Positions 55,668 through 64,000 of a stretch of DNA of 64,000 nt are shown here, piece after piece; within the stretch, counting starts at the first letter, position 1; each line of letters starts with the position of its first letter. The notes below the pieces were generated by a model. That model was not told the DNA's origin and ran no database searches. It saw only the letters and a program-made list of their open reading frames with translations. Made by a program: the position numbers and the translations under genes. Source of the stretch: an uncultured Saprospiraceae bacterium (GTDB lineage: Bacteria; Bacteroidota; Bacteroidia; Chitinophagales; Saprospiraceae); assembly GCA_938016265.1 (NCBI GenBank), contig CALLWB010000073.1, positions 1 to 64,000 of the forward strand, given 5' to 3'.

Positions 55668-57080
55668 TCATTTCGGAAGGGTAAGGAAATAATAATCCTC
55701 TCGAACAATAGTTTTTCGTCCTACGATTTTAGTTCCATTTTTGTGCTTCCAAATGATGCGAAAACGCGATAGATCATCCTTGTTTCTTCTAACTTTAAGT
55801 TGTTGAATTTGGAGTTGATTTGGGTAGATGGTTATTTTTTGTTTTTGGGAATGTTCCCCGATAGTATACTCCAGATAGAGATGGGCAGACTGATAGCCCG
55901 CTTCATTTATTGCAAGTGTATCCCATTCAAAATCAATCGTTTCCTTTACCAAATTTTGAGCCTCTGATTTGGTTGTGATATCAATTAGTTCGTGCCAGGA
56001 AGTGGTTTTGACCCAGGGAATGGTTGTATTTGATCCGTCTTTTCGGAGGGTGGTTGTTTTATAATAGAGTGGTTTAGAAAGGGTGATTGCATAAGCAGAT
56101 TTTATTTGATGGGAATGTAAATCCGGTTGACTTTTGGAGAAGCGAACCGTCGGCAATTTTATTGGTTGGCCATTGACGCTGGTTGCTTTTAGTGCTACTT
56201 TTTTTAAAAGAATATCCGGGTCGATCTGGTCTTGAAAATCAAAACATTTAATTTCGAGGGTTGGATATGCTGGAGGAAGGGATTCATTGATGTCTATTTT
56301 TCTAATTAAATCCGGCCATTTTTTGGTATCTATAGCGACCGAAATTGTTCCAGTTTTTATAGAAGCAACCGTCGCAGCTGGTTCTTCGTCAAGTTCTTCA
56401 TTTACTCCTTGCAATTCGTAGGATTCGGAAGTCGTTAGTTCTGCAGGAATATACTCGATGAACTCTCCAAAAAAAGAATACCCAACACTAATGGCCAATC
56501 GACTGTTTTCCAGTTGTTCCCACAACAATTGCGCACTTGAATTGTCCAACCGCACCGTAAACGTTCGCTCCGTCCAATAGCTTCCCCTATCAGATTCTTG
56601 ATTTTCTGCTCTTGATTGTGTGCTAACGTCTCCTTGCAATAACACCGATTTATCCGAAGCAATATTCCCAGGAATAATCAGCTGTGCATCAATATTTTTT
56701 ACTGGAAACGGACGTAGAGAAATCCCGCGCCCCAATTCCTTTTTTACAGCGGCCAATTCTGCGTAAGCAACCCCCTTCATCACCACTCCAAACTGCAGGA
56801 CATTCGTAAACCGTTTTTCTCCAGTAGCGGAAGAAAGTTTTGTCCCGGTATACCGCATTTGCAGCAACTGTAACTCCGGCTTCCCATCCACCCCAACCGC
56901 CAACGACAAGCCGCCAGGCGCATAATAAAACAGTTTTTCGTCCTTCAGATCCTGGAACACAACCACCTCCCCAATTATCTGTCGAGTAGAAGCAAGTGGC
57001 TGCGCCCAGGCCTGAATCCCAAAAACAAAAATCTGCAAAATCAAAACGTAGGGGATATAATTAATTCTATTTTGGTTCAT
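55668..57080 (-). CDS. Secreted unknown-family protein, paralog 1
   Basis: 470 residues; signal peptide YVLILQIFVFGIQAWAQ. The N-terminal domain carries VVVFQDLKDEKLFYYAPGGL, then VDGKPELQLLQMRYTG and VLQFGVVMKGVAYAELAAVK. This order (V-VF..L...YYY, G-P-F...Y, then an A..EL helix) recurs in the proteins at 57087-58556 and 60738-62663. A LLWEQLENS block corresponds to KLLWEMFTQ in the latter. The C-terminal ~130 residues are a beta domain ending RKTIVREDYYFLTLPK. No known family recognised. The gene begins 6 bp after the preceding paralog's stop, so co-translation is likely. Confidence 0.75.
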   Translation of the reverse strand: MNQNRINYIPYVLILQIFVFGIQAWAQPLASTRQIIGEVVVFQDLKDEKLFYYAPGGLSLAVGVDGKPELQLLQMRYTGTKLSSATGEKRFTNVLQFGVVMKGVAYAELAAVKKELGRGISLRPFPVKNIDAQLIIPGNIASDKSVLLQGDVSTQSRAENQESDRGSYWTERTFTVRLDNSSAQLLWEQLENSRLAISVGYSFFGEFIEYIPAELTTSESYELQGVNEELDEEPAATVASIKTGTISVAIDTKKWPDLIRKIDINESLPPAYPTLEIKCFDFQDQIDPDILLKKVALKATSVNGQPIKLPTVRFSKSQPDLHSHQIKSAYAITLSKPLYYKTTTLRKDGSNTTIPWVKTTSWHELIDITTKSEAQNLVKETIDFEWDTLAINEAGYQSAHLYLEYTIGEHSQKQKITIYPNQLQIQQLKVRRNKDDLSRFRIIWKHKNGTKIVGRKTIVREDYYFLTLPK

Positions 57081-57086
57081 TTCGAG

Positions 57087-58556
57087 TTATTCAAAAAATG
57101 AAATATGTTTTTTAATTTGACGTTCTCCAATGGCAATATCCTGATCCTTACTTTTTATCCATCGGGAAGTATGACGAGCACCATCCGGCATAATGACTTG
57201 AATTTGATATTCAAACTCCGTGGTAGCACCATCTGGCACATACAACTTGCCACCGTCCAGGGTTTGGATGTCTTCTTCTATTCGCAGGGTAGCAAGCGTC
57301 TGCATGGTGTTTCCTGAAGGGTCCGCCTGGAAAGAACGCAGCTTGATTTTGATCAGCTCTGCCTCGGTAAACTCGAGTGGGGTTAAGATGTCTACCTCGA
57401 TGTGTTGAATGCGGCTGCCTGCAGTTCCACCAATGATTTTATCCTTGACTATTTTCTCGCAAGATTGACAGGATTTAACGGTGTACTCCATCCACATTTT
57501 CTTGATGGAGGGATCGGTGTCAATCCAAGCAGGCACCTTGCTGCTATTGAATTTTACGCTTGCGTGCTCTGGTACTTCTACGTTATTAATCTTCCAGGTG
57601 TAAATTTGAAATTTGCCTGTTTTTTCTTTTTTCATGACGTGAAAGGCATTTAGCAGAATTGGGTAGTCGGTTTTGTTTTTCCAGCCATTTTGCCGCCAGG
57701 TTCGTGGGGTCAATTCCAAGGCTCCAAAAGTTGCCGGATCGTCAATTCGCAATTCGAAAGGCAGGGAGATGGATTCCTTCATATCTTCGCCATCTGGATA
57801 GAGGATCACATTGCCATAAAGCCCAATATTATTGAAAAACATGCCCATCAAATCATCGATGTTTGCTGTAGTAAATGACAAGTAAATTGGCGCCTCCAAA
57901 TCGGAAGGTGCGCGTATTGAAATATCGTTGGCCGTAATCCCAAATTGATTTAGGTTGTCGAATACAATTTCGGGTTGCTGCCGAATGGGGATTGGGATTA
58001 GATCGGTGACGCCATGGACTTGTTCAGGATTGCCTTTTATGTTTTGCTTCAGCAATTCTTTGGTCAGCTTGGCTTCTTGCCGGTTCAATTTTGGTCGAAG
58101 GATAGCAGTGACCGTCGCTGCTCCTGAGTTACCGCTCCCTCCTGAATTGTAATTGACATTAAATTCGTACTCCCCAGTTTCTTTTGAAAACCCAAGCACA
58201 TAAGCCTTCGGCGCGTAGTAATAATAACCAGAATGAATGTTTGCATCCCGATAAATCTCGTCAAACGAATTTAAAATATCCGCGCTAAAATCGTAATCAT
58301 GTACTAGTTCCCGGTCTACAAAAAATGGGATATTGGTTGGTCCTTTCCGCTCCTTCGACGCGGGTTTGGATTCGGACTTAGAATCCGTTGTTGATTCTGT
58401 TTTCGGGGTTGTTTCTGCTTTGTCTTTTGCTGGTGTTTTTTGGTAATTGGGAGAAAGTACCCCATGGCTAATCGTAATTTTTCTTTTTGTTTGTGCAAAC
58501 GTCATATTAATAGAAAAAAACAATGCGAGAAGCAGATATATTGGTAATTGATTCAT
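57087..58556 (-). CDS. Secreted unknown-family protein, paralog 2
   Basis: 489 residues; signal peptide PIYLLLALFFSINMTFAQ. A Lys/Thr/Ser/Glu-rich linker (KAETTPKTESTTDSKSESK) precedes the domain shared with its neighbours (SGYYYYAPKAYVLGFSKETG, YEFNVNYNSGGSG, LNRQEAKLTKELLKQ). The C-terminal half has two similar beta units: VEVPEHASVKFNSSK, then IQHIEVDILTPLEFTEAELI and FEYQIQVIMPDGARHTSRW. A CQSCEK pair could form a disulfide or bind metal. Its ATG overlaps the stop of the upstream gene as ATGA (58553-58556), a clear sign of translational coupling. Function unknown. Confidence 0.75.
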   Translation of the reverse strand: MNQLPIYLLLALFFSINMTFAQTKRKITISHGVLSPNYQKTPAKDKAETTPKTESTTDSKSESKPASKERKGPTNIPFFVDRELVHDYDFSADILNSFDEIYRDANIHSGYYYYAPKAYVLGFSKETGEYEFNVNYNSGGSGNSGAATVTAILRPKLNRQEAKLTKELLKQNIKGNPEQVHGVTDLIPIPIRQQPEIVFDNLNQFGITANDISIRAPSDLEAPIYLSFTTANIDDLMGMFFNNIGLYGNVILYPDGEDMKESISLPFELRIDDPATFGALELTPRTWRQNGWKNKTDYPILLNAFHVMKKEKTGKFQIYTWKINNVEVPEHASVKFNSSKVPAWIDTDPSIKKMWMEYTVKSCQSCEKIVKDKIIGGTAGSRIQHIEVDILTPLEFTEAELIKIKLRSFQADPSGNTMQTLATLRIEEDIQTLDGGKLYVPDGATTEFEYQIQVIMPDGARHTSRWIKSKDQDIAIGERQIKKHISFFE

Positions 58557-59116
58557 GATCCTTGATTTATAGTATTTGCTGATTTGTAGGGAATTAAATC
58601 TACCTCGACGGTTGTTTTGTTATTGGCCGCACCGGAGATTCGCCATTTTTTGTTGCAGGCACAAACCAGTTCTGTTCCTGAGAAATTTAATCCCTCTATT
58701 GCTTCAAACCCTTCCAGCAAACCACCTGATTTTGAAACGGTAAATTTTACATATTTAGCCGCTATTGGTCCTTGTGTAGAGGCCACGTCATTTTGATTTA
58801 GTCGAAAGGTAATTTCTACCGTACCACCGCCTTTTGGCACCTCTATTTTTTCAGAAGAAATTCCGCGCAAAGCGGTACTACTTTTACGACTTAACAACTG
58901 CCCTTTCAGTGTAAAATCGTCTTCATTGAACCCCTCCAATTCCACTTCGATGGTTAGAGAATTTTCATTGTCTGCTACGATTCTGGCGCTGGTGATGTTA
59001 TTTTTTTTTGAAGAAATGAAGGAAGTGATATCCTCCTCACATTTCAATTCATCCTGGGCAATTGCCAACATTTGAAAAGCGAAATAAGTTATTAATAGTA
59101 AGAGTATTTTTTTCAT
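58553..59116 (-). CDS. Small secreted beta-rich protein, unknown function
   Basis: About 187 residues from ATG 59116; a longer start at 59143 would add nine residues before the signal peptide (KKILLLLITYFAFQMLAIAQ). The mature part is a single beta domain: ARIVADNENSLTIEVELEGF, LKGQLLSRKSSTALRGISSE and GGGTVEITFRLNQNDVAS, ending with a Cys-containing hairpin. It resembles one Ig-like unit, but no family is recognised. It is coupled by a 4-bp overlap to the next paralog gene and is 65 bp downstream of the zincin gene. A structural or adaptor subunit is plausible. Confidence 0.7.
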   Translation of the reverse strand: MKKILLLLITYFAFQMLAIAQDELKCEEDITSFISSKKNNITSARIVADNENSLTIEVELEGFNEDDFTLKGQLLSRKSSTALRGISSEKIEVPKGGGTVEITFRLNQNDVASTQGPIAAKYVKFTVSKSGGLLEGFEAIEGLNFSGTELVCACNKKWRISGAANNKTTVEVDLIPYKSANTINQGS

Positions 59117-59181
59117 TATTATTTTTGTTTGAAGAAATTTCACGAATCACGTACTTGCGAATGAATTCGCCGCTATGTGGA

Positions 59182-60687
59182 TTATGGGTGTACCATAAAA
59201 ACTGCTCCTGGTGCTTCGGAATCTGTTATCCAAAACGCTTCCTGATATTCTACGAATTTCTTAAATGATTCATTTTTTATGGCTCCTTTATTGTCTGGTG
59301 CAGGGTCGTAAACAGTGAGCATAGTTCCTTCTGGTGTTCCATCCCCTTCCATTGCTACAACTACTCTCATTTTCTCCTCTGCTTCTGGCGAAAACTTAAA
59401 CGTTGGATGATGGGAAGTTATATAGACTGGGCCAGAACTAAGCATATCAGCAAAAGTCTGTGGGGTATAGGTAATTGCAGGCTCCACCATCAACCCATTT
59501 CGAAAAAACAAGGAAAGATCAATCCCGCTCGCTACCAAAATTGGTTGGCTATGTGGATCTTCCGCCATCTTTTCTATATCAATAGCGTTGTAGTGACTTC
59601 CATCCCTCCAATTTAATATCATTGCCAAGCATGCCGCCCATCCATTTTCGTCATTTGTTCTGGCAATTAGGTTGACGTTCCATTTTATATGGATCGAATT
59701 TGGAGATTTTGGCTGAAGAGGACTGGAGCAGCTTTCTAATTTATAGCCTCTGTCGGTCTCAATATTCAAATACGCCGCCTGCATACGTAATATTTGCTCA
59801 AAGGAAAATCTGGAACGGCAAGGCTTTGTTGAATACGACATCATATTTCTTGTATCTGGCCAAAAGTAATTTCCGTTTTTATCTTTGCCTGTTTTTTTCC
59901 AATCAAAAAAACAATTTTGTGTGATCCGACCAGAAAGGCCCGGATCTGCAGGAGTATCACAAACAAAGTCTGCAACATTAGGACAATTGCTACCGTCAAC
60001 CAGTTCCGGTGGATTGGGGTGATTGCCATTCACATTCCCTTGTGTGTGTATTAAATCAAACCAATGCCCCACTTCATGACTTAACGTCGATCTATTTCTG
60101 GCCTGCACATTCAAAATCATCACATGTTGCCGTTTGGGATTATTGGAAGGGCGCCAAGTCCAAGACCCGCCATTTGGATTAAAATAGATGTTTAGCTTTC
60201 CTTTTCGGTTTCGATTTGTCACATCAAGTATATCCGCAGAATCGCCACTAAATTTATCAATAAATAGTTTGTCGTCATCTATATAATTTATTTCGCACAA
60301 TTGAAATTCAATTCTAAATCCTACAAAAAAGTTATTGAGGCGAACGATTGCTGCGTCAAGTACACTTTGACTAAGTCCACCAGTTCCATTAGACTTTCTG
60401 ATGATGTGTGCAACGATATTTACATCCTGACGGCCTCCTTGTTCGGCCAATTGCGCTTTAAATATTCCGTCCAGATAATCAACACTCATCCAGTCATAAA
60501 CATTGGTGCCCTTCCAGTTTTCGCGTACAAAACTTAGTCGTTTGTTCTTGTAGGAATCCGCATCTGCCCATTCCTTTAAGTATTCTTTATCTGCTACAAA
60601 TTTACATTCTGCCTCTTCAGATTGCGCAAAAATCACACTTCCAAAACAAAAACCAACTAGTGTTAGGATGATTATTATTTTTTTCAT
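59182..60687 (-). CDS. Secreted zincin metalloprotease fused to a C70-like papain-fold domain that appears inactive
   Basis: About 501 residues from ATG 60687 (signal peptide KKIIIILTLVGFCFGSVIFAQ); an ATG at 60705 would add six residues. Residues ~90-330 are an M43-like zincin: STLSHEVGHWFDLIHT (His204, Glu205, His208, His214), NCPNVADFVCDTPADPG and MMSYSTKPCRSRFSFEQI (Met-turn). Residues ~335-500 match the papain-like (Peptidase_C70/AvrRpt2-type) pattern: ENGWAACLAMILNWRD, FADMLSSGPVYITSHHP and VVVAMEGDGTPEGTML followed by TVYDPAP. In active members the first motif is CWAAC and the second HAVVV; here they read GWAAC (Gly349) and MRVVV (Met440). So the cysteine-protease part probably binds rather than cuts. 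Confidence 0.8.
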   Translation of the reverse strand: MKKIIIILTLVGFCFGSVIFAQSEEAECKFVADKEYLKEWADADSYKNKRLSFVRENWKGTNVYDWMSVDYLDGIFKAQLAEQGGRQDVNIVAHIIRKSNGTGGLSQSVLDAAIVRLNNFFVGFRIEFQLCEINYIDDDKLFIDKFSGDSADILDVTNRNRKGKLNIYFNPNGGSWTWRPSNNPKRQHVMILNVQARNRSTLSHEVGHWFDLIHTQGNVNGNHPNPPELVDGSNCPNVADFVCDTPADPGLSGRITQNCFFDWKKTGKDKNGNYFWPDTRNMMSYSTKPCRSRFSFEQILRMQAAYLNIETDRGYKLESCSSPLQPKSPNSIHIKWNVNLIARTNDENGWAACLAMILNWRDGSHYNAIDIEKMAEDPHSQPILVASGIDLSLFFRNGLMVEPAITYTPQTFADMLSSGPVYITSHHPTFKFSPEAEEKMRVVVAMEGDGTPEGTMLTVYDPAPDNKGAIKNESFKKFVEYQEAFWITDSEAPGAVFMVHP

Positions 60688-60737
60688 AATTAATTTGAAT
60701 TTCATTTTTTAATTTAAAAGCTGTTCTGATTCCAGAA

Positions 60738-62663
60738 TTACAAAAATCGGTCGACGTCAATACGTCCAAAATCACTTGATTGTTTGCCTGAGCGTTTAGG
60801 ATTTTGTCCTTTTATGGAATAAATCACTTCATACTCATAGTCCTCAATATTCCTAGGCAATAATATCTCTACTGTCCTGGACAATTCTTCCTTTTGCGTT
60901 TTCATACTAACAGATTCGACTTCTGTTTTTTCTCCTAGTAGGCTGTAGAGTTTGACCTCAATGCCGCGCACCTTTTGCTTCTTCACAAAATCCTCGTCGA
61001 CTTCGATATAAATGGGCTTCCGAACGACCGGAGGTTCCAGCGAAATAGCACTGCTAGAGGTAGGCTTCCAATCCGTCTCCACCAGATGGCCACCAGCAAA
61101 ACTCCAGTGTATCTTGTAATTGTAATTCAGCCATTTAGGACGATCATTATCACTTTTCCAACCGTAAATCATTTTAGAAAGATTGGCGCTGGTGTTAAAT
61201 CGTTTTTGGTCAATTCTCAATTCATCGAGGGTCGATTCTCCATTTTGATGTTCTTTTTTCATGACCACATTTACGAAATTGACGTGCTTGAAATCATCGT
61301 TGTTTCGTAGGCCGAGCGTCACCAGAATTTCTCGTTGTTTCATAAGCGGATCGTCTAGATTGATCTCTAGAAAACAATCAGAGCAAGCCTTTCTTATATT
61401 GCCTGGATTGTAGTCAAACCGAAAAGTTCTGGAATCCTCCGTATACTTGTTTAAATTAATTTTGTAGACGCCTCTACGTCGGACTTTTTTCATGGTAAAA
61501 GAAACGCCGATGGCAATACCTGGGACGGCTTGTTTTTCGGGCAACTTTATTTTATCCGACTCCTCCCCTTCTTTTGATGCTTCTTTTTGGTCAGAAAATT
61601 TCATTGGCTCCAATCCAGAAGATTGTCTTATTTCGTTGGCTCTGGATTGCGCATTTTTTTTTGCTTCTCTTTCTTTTTCAGCTTGATCTCGTTCTAGTTT
61701 TTCGATTCTTCGATTTTCCTCTTTGGCCTCCTTTCTTGCTTTGTCGAGCATGTTGGTGGCGCGGTCTAACATACTGGTGTTTGCTCCTGGATTTAGCTGG
61801 CTCAAATCGGGGACGCCATTCCCAGCAATTTTATCAAACATCAGGCTAATCAGTTGATTGTAGGCGGCCTCTTTCATTTTATTCAGATCTTCATCCTCTC
61901 CGACCTGGGTGACTTTGATAGCGCCAGAATCGTATAAATCATCAAACGCCGCTTTTACCTCCGCAGCAAGTACTGGAGTTACCATGGCGGCATCAATGGC
62001 TTTATGCTCATAAATTCGATCAAAATTTGCTTCAACGGTCATATTCTTAGGAGACATGTATCCCCCAACTTCCATCTCGAAAGAAAAGGAAAAATCTGGC
62101 GTCGTCGTCTGGGTAAACATTTCCCACAGCAGCTTAGATCCCATCTTGTTTAGCTGAACGGAGACTGCGCATTTCTGATTTTCCAATACCGGTGCTGCTC
62201 CTAACCCAACTACTTGTTTGGCCATCCCGCCATCTGGTTTTGCGACCGAAGTGACTAGGGCGACCGTCCCAGATTTAAAAATGACCGGTCCTATAATTTT
62301 TGCACTGGAGTTCAGTCGTTGGAGCGACGCTTCCGCCCTACGAATTTGCGCATCCGAAACGGAAAGTTCTACCAGACTATGCACAATTCCTCCACCTTCC
62401 TCACTTTCCAAAATCCCTTTATCCTCCTTTCCACTAACTTCTGCATTTTTGACATATCGAACGAAAGAAAACTGAGGGTTACCTGTTTTATGTGTAGCCA
62501 ATTGAGGTTTATCTGCCAGATAGTAATATTCACTAGGATTCGAAAGCCCAGGGAACACCGTCAACTCGCCCGCTCGTACTGGCTTGTCTAGTAATATTTG
62601 TTGCTGAGAACTAGCAGCCCAATAGCAACATAACAGACCAATAGTGATCAATAATTGTTTCAT
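60738..62663 (-). CDS. Secreted unknown-family protein, paralog 3 (two-domain, largest)
   Basis: About 641 residues from ATG 62663 (signal peptide KQLLITIGLLCCYWAASSQ); an upstream in-frame TTG at 62696 is rejected. The N-terminal half carries the shared domain (GELTVFPGLSNPSEYYYLAD, GNPQFSFVRYVKNAE, LVELSVSDAQIRRAEASLQR, SKLLWEMFTQ). A charged coiled coil follows (about 315-375; KARKEAKEENRRIEKLERDQ). The C-terminal half (about 385-641) has CFLEINLDDPLMKQREILVT, FVNVVMKKEHQNG, YNYKIHWSFAGGHL and two beta domains. This second half pairs with the partial gene upstream (62702-64000). No enzyme motif is seen. A fibrous or assembled extracellular structure is one possibility. Confidence 0.75.
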   Translation of the reverse strand: MKQLLITIGLLCCYWAASSQQQILLDKPVRAGELTVFPGLSNPSEYYYLADKPQLATHKTGNPQFSFVRYVKNAEVSGKEDKGILESEEGGGIVHSLVELSVSDAQIRRAEASLQRLNSSAKIIGPVIFKSGTVALVTSVAKPDGGMAKQVVGLGAAPVLENQKCAVSVQLNKMGSKLLWEMFTQTTTPDFSFSFEMEVGGYMSPKNMTVEANFDRIYEHKAIDAAMVTPVLAAEVKAAFDDLYDSGAIKVTQVGEDEDLNKMKEAAYNQLISLMFDKIAGNGVPDLSQLNPGANTSMLDRATNMLDKARKEAKEENRRIEKLERDQAEKEREAKKNAQSRANEIRQSSGLEPMKFSDQKEASKEGEESDKIKLPEKQAVPGIAIGVSFTMKKVRRRGVYKINLNKYTEDSRTFRFDYNPGNIRKACSDCFLEINLDDPLMKQREILVTLGLRNNDDFKHVNFVNVVMKKEHQNGESTLDELRIDQKRFNTSANLSKMIYGWKSDNDRPKWLNYNYKIHWSFAGGHLVETDWKPTSSSAISLEPPVVRKPIYIEVDEDFVKKQKVRGIEVKLYSLLGEKTEVESVSMKTQKEELSRTVEILLPRNIEDYEYEVIYSIKGQNPKRSGKQSSDFGRIDVDRFL

Positions 62664-62701
62664 ATTGTTGTTGATTTTTTGTAGAAATGAATGCAATTTG
62701 T

Positions 62702-64000
62702 CTACTTGGTTAGTGCACCTAAAGCACCGAGTATTTTATCCAAAATGGTTTTATCATCTTTCACCGAACCGTCAGGGTTGGTATCTTCACCTAGTTCTGA
62801 AGCAGCTTCTAGGAGTTGGTCAATAAACTTTCTGTCTTCTTTTAGCGCCGCTACTGGAATGGTGGCATAGACGTAATCATCGTTAATATTTTTGGGTTGC
62901 CAGTCAAAAACCAGTTTTCCCTTTTCTTTATGATTTAATATCAATCGGTATCCATAGCCAACTGCGTGGTCGTCCGTAAAAATTCGTTTATTGACAATAC
63001 CTTTGCCGCTGGCTACCGAGATATGCAGATTGTCCTGGTATTCGACGCCGTACTTCAAGTAGCGCACTTGCAGGGTTGCCCTTGGAATATCTAGCTCCTT
63101 TAGTTGTTCGAGGTCTGCTTCAAAATCGATAGTACGCGGACGTATAGGTACGTTTAGGGTGATCCCTTCCCAATCTCCTTTTGTCCAGGCGGGATTTGGT
63201 GGATATACTGTTCCTCCGCGCAGACTCCATTGTGTTTTGTATTCGTAGTTGTCAGGATTGTTATCCTCGCCACGTGCATAGGTCAGGGAAGCCCGAATCC
63301 CATTTTCTTCTATAAATTTGCGGTCGATGGTGACTTGATCCTGGAAGTCATTCCCCTTGTTTCTTTTTTTACGAACATTAACGGTCACGTAGTTAATTTC
63401 TTCTTTGAAGATATCTTCTGCTTCCAGATCCATGATCATCATAATATCGCGGTGTTGGAAGAACGGATCATTCAAATTGACAGAATACACACAATTTTCG
63501 TTGTCTTGCACTTGATCATAGAAGGCGGCTAGATTTTCAGTGATGCTTCCTTCCATTGTGATTGGCGTTCGGTATCGGAGGTTGAAACGCTCCGTTTTTT
63601 TCTTAAATTTTGATTGTAGTTTGTCGATATTTATGGAGTAGGATATATTGGGGTTGTATCCTCTGTTTGGGTTTTTATTTTTATCTTTCTTCTCCTCGTC
63701 GTCGTCAGATGGGGCTTCTGTGCTTGCGTTTGATATGGATTGCATGAACAGCGCCATAAACTGCGTAGTAATTTGATTGGCAATTTCGTCATCCAGGTTT
63801 TTGTCAATATTGATTTCGACCACCTTTTTTTCAACCATCCGATCATACACCCTCGACATTTCCTTGTGTTCGATCTTAGAAACCACTTCTTTTGTTTCTT
63901 CGCTCGACCACTCTATAAACAACCAACTGTTGTCTTTTTTGGTGGTTTCTTTTTTCTTAGTGACTTCATGTTTGATTTTGTGTTGTTCCCACAAAGTTTC
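62702..64000 (-). CDS. Unknown-family protein, paralog 4, 5' end outside window
   Basis: The frame is open from the window edge (64000) to a stop at 62702, about 432 codons; a TTG at 63994 is not a credible start. The visible part parallels the second half of the neighbouring 60738-62663 protein: CVYSVNLNDPFFQHRDIMMI, INYVTVNVRKKRNKGNDF, VTIDRKFIEENGI and YEYKTQWSLRGGTVYPPNP, then beta domains (RTIDFEADLEQLKELDIP, RATLQVRYLKYGVEYQDNL). A long acidic/basic linker (PSDDDEEKKDKNKNPNRGYN) lies before that domain. It is the first visible gene of the minus-strand block; 38 bp separate it from the next. Confidence 0.75.
   Translation of the reverse strand, partial: ETLWEQHKIKHEVTKKKETTKKDNSWLFIEWSSEETKEVVSKIEHKEMSRVYDRMVEKKVVEINIDKNLDDEIANQITTQFMALFMQSISNASTEAPSDDDEEKKDKNKNPNRGYNPNISYSINIDKLQSKFKKKTERFNLRYRTPITMEGSITENLAAFYDQVQDNENCVYSVNLNDPFFQHRDIMMIMDLEAEDIFKEEINYVTVNVRKKRNKGNDFQDQVTIDRKFIEENGIRASLTYARGEDNNPDNYEYKTQWSLRGGTVYPPNPAWTKGDWEGITLNVPIRPRTIDFEADLEQLKELDIPRATLQVRYLKYGVEYQDNLHISVASGKGIVNKRIFTDDHAVGYGYRLILNHKEKGKLVFDWQPKNINDDYVYATIPVAALKEDRKFIDQLLEAASELGEDTNPDGSVKDDKTILDKILGALGALTK

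Noticed and set aside
1-64000. CRISPR arrays, tRNA/rRNA genes, transposases, integrases or prophage genes
   Set aside because: Looked for on both strands; no direct-repeat/spacer pattern, cloverleaf, or recombinase motif was recognised.

Overview
The window looks like a piece of chromosome from a Bacteroidota, most likely a Saprospiria/Saprospiraceae-type marine or sludge bacterium. This is inferred from two proteins with gliding-motility-associated (type B T9SS) C-terminal domains and SprB-like repeats, one type A Por-secretion tail, very large multidomain secreted proteins, the NGIDDDGDG calcium-loop motif, and promoters of the Bacteroidota form TTG-N19/20-TAnnTTTG. No rRNA, tRNA, CRISPR array, transposase or phage module was seen. 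It reads as a surface- and secretome-rich chromosomal segment.

Layout. 1-2912 (-): 5' portion of a secreted M43-type metalloprotease with PKD domains and a propeller, cut by the window edge. 2913-3425: spacer with a decayed remnant of a gliding-type C-terminal domain. 3426-8135 (+): giant lamin-tail/CotH protein. 8349-10460 (+): TPR histidine kinase. 10507-14094 (-): SprB-like repeat adhesin. 14403-16775 (+): fused kinase and PLP phospholyase. 16986-21407 (+): YadA-head-like/DUF1566 protein, small lipoprotein, second gliding-type protein. 21795-22916 (+): saccharopine-dehydrogenase-like enzyme. 23005-26169 (-): ThuA/DUF1080 protein with an internal tandem duplication. 26590-32886 (+): heavy-metal efflux locus (DUF6660, CzcA-CzcC fusion, CzcB). 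32981-38032 (-): outer-membrane-like protein, sigma-70-region-2-like protein, lipoprotein, helical-repeat protein. 38198-46584 (+): cohesin/dockerin-like T9SS protein, SGNH/glycosidase protein and PhoD/LamG protein. 47242-49545 (+): tail-fibre/YadA-like protein. 49560-64000 (-): at least eleven consecutive same-strand genes.

Two systems stand out. (1) Four enzymes with unrelated catalytic parts (CotH/LTD; ThuA/DUF1080; SGNH plus glycosidase; PhoD) end in the same ~230-residue module. It opens with WLEG and closes with two dockerin-like Ca-loop repeats and a terminal NGxFSxVxK. A 24-codon orphan copy of the very end of this module survives at 46781-46852. (2) The leftmost-transcribed block 49560-64000 encodes a secreted metacaspase, a papain-type protease, a zincin fused to what looks like an inactivated papain-like (C70-type) domain, a PKD/propeller lipoprotein, and four mutually related secreted proteins of a family I cannot name. 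Tight spacing, including one ATGA overlap, suggests one long operon whose promoter lies beyond the window.

Limits: everything was read by eye. Domain names rest on recognisable motifs, not on profile searches. Start codons were moved from the longest frame where a signal peptide or promoter dictated it, and this is stated in each entry.
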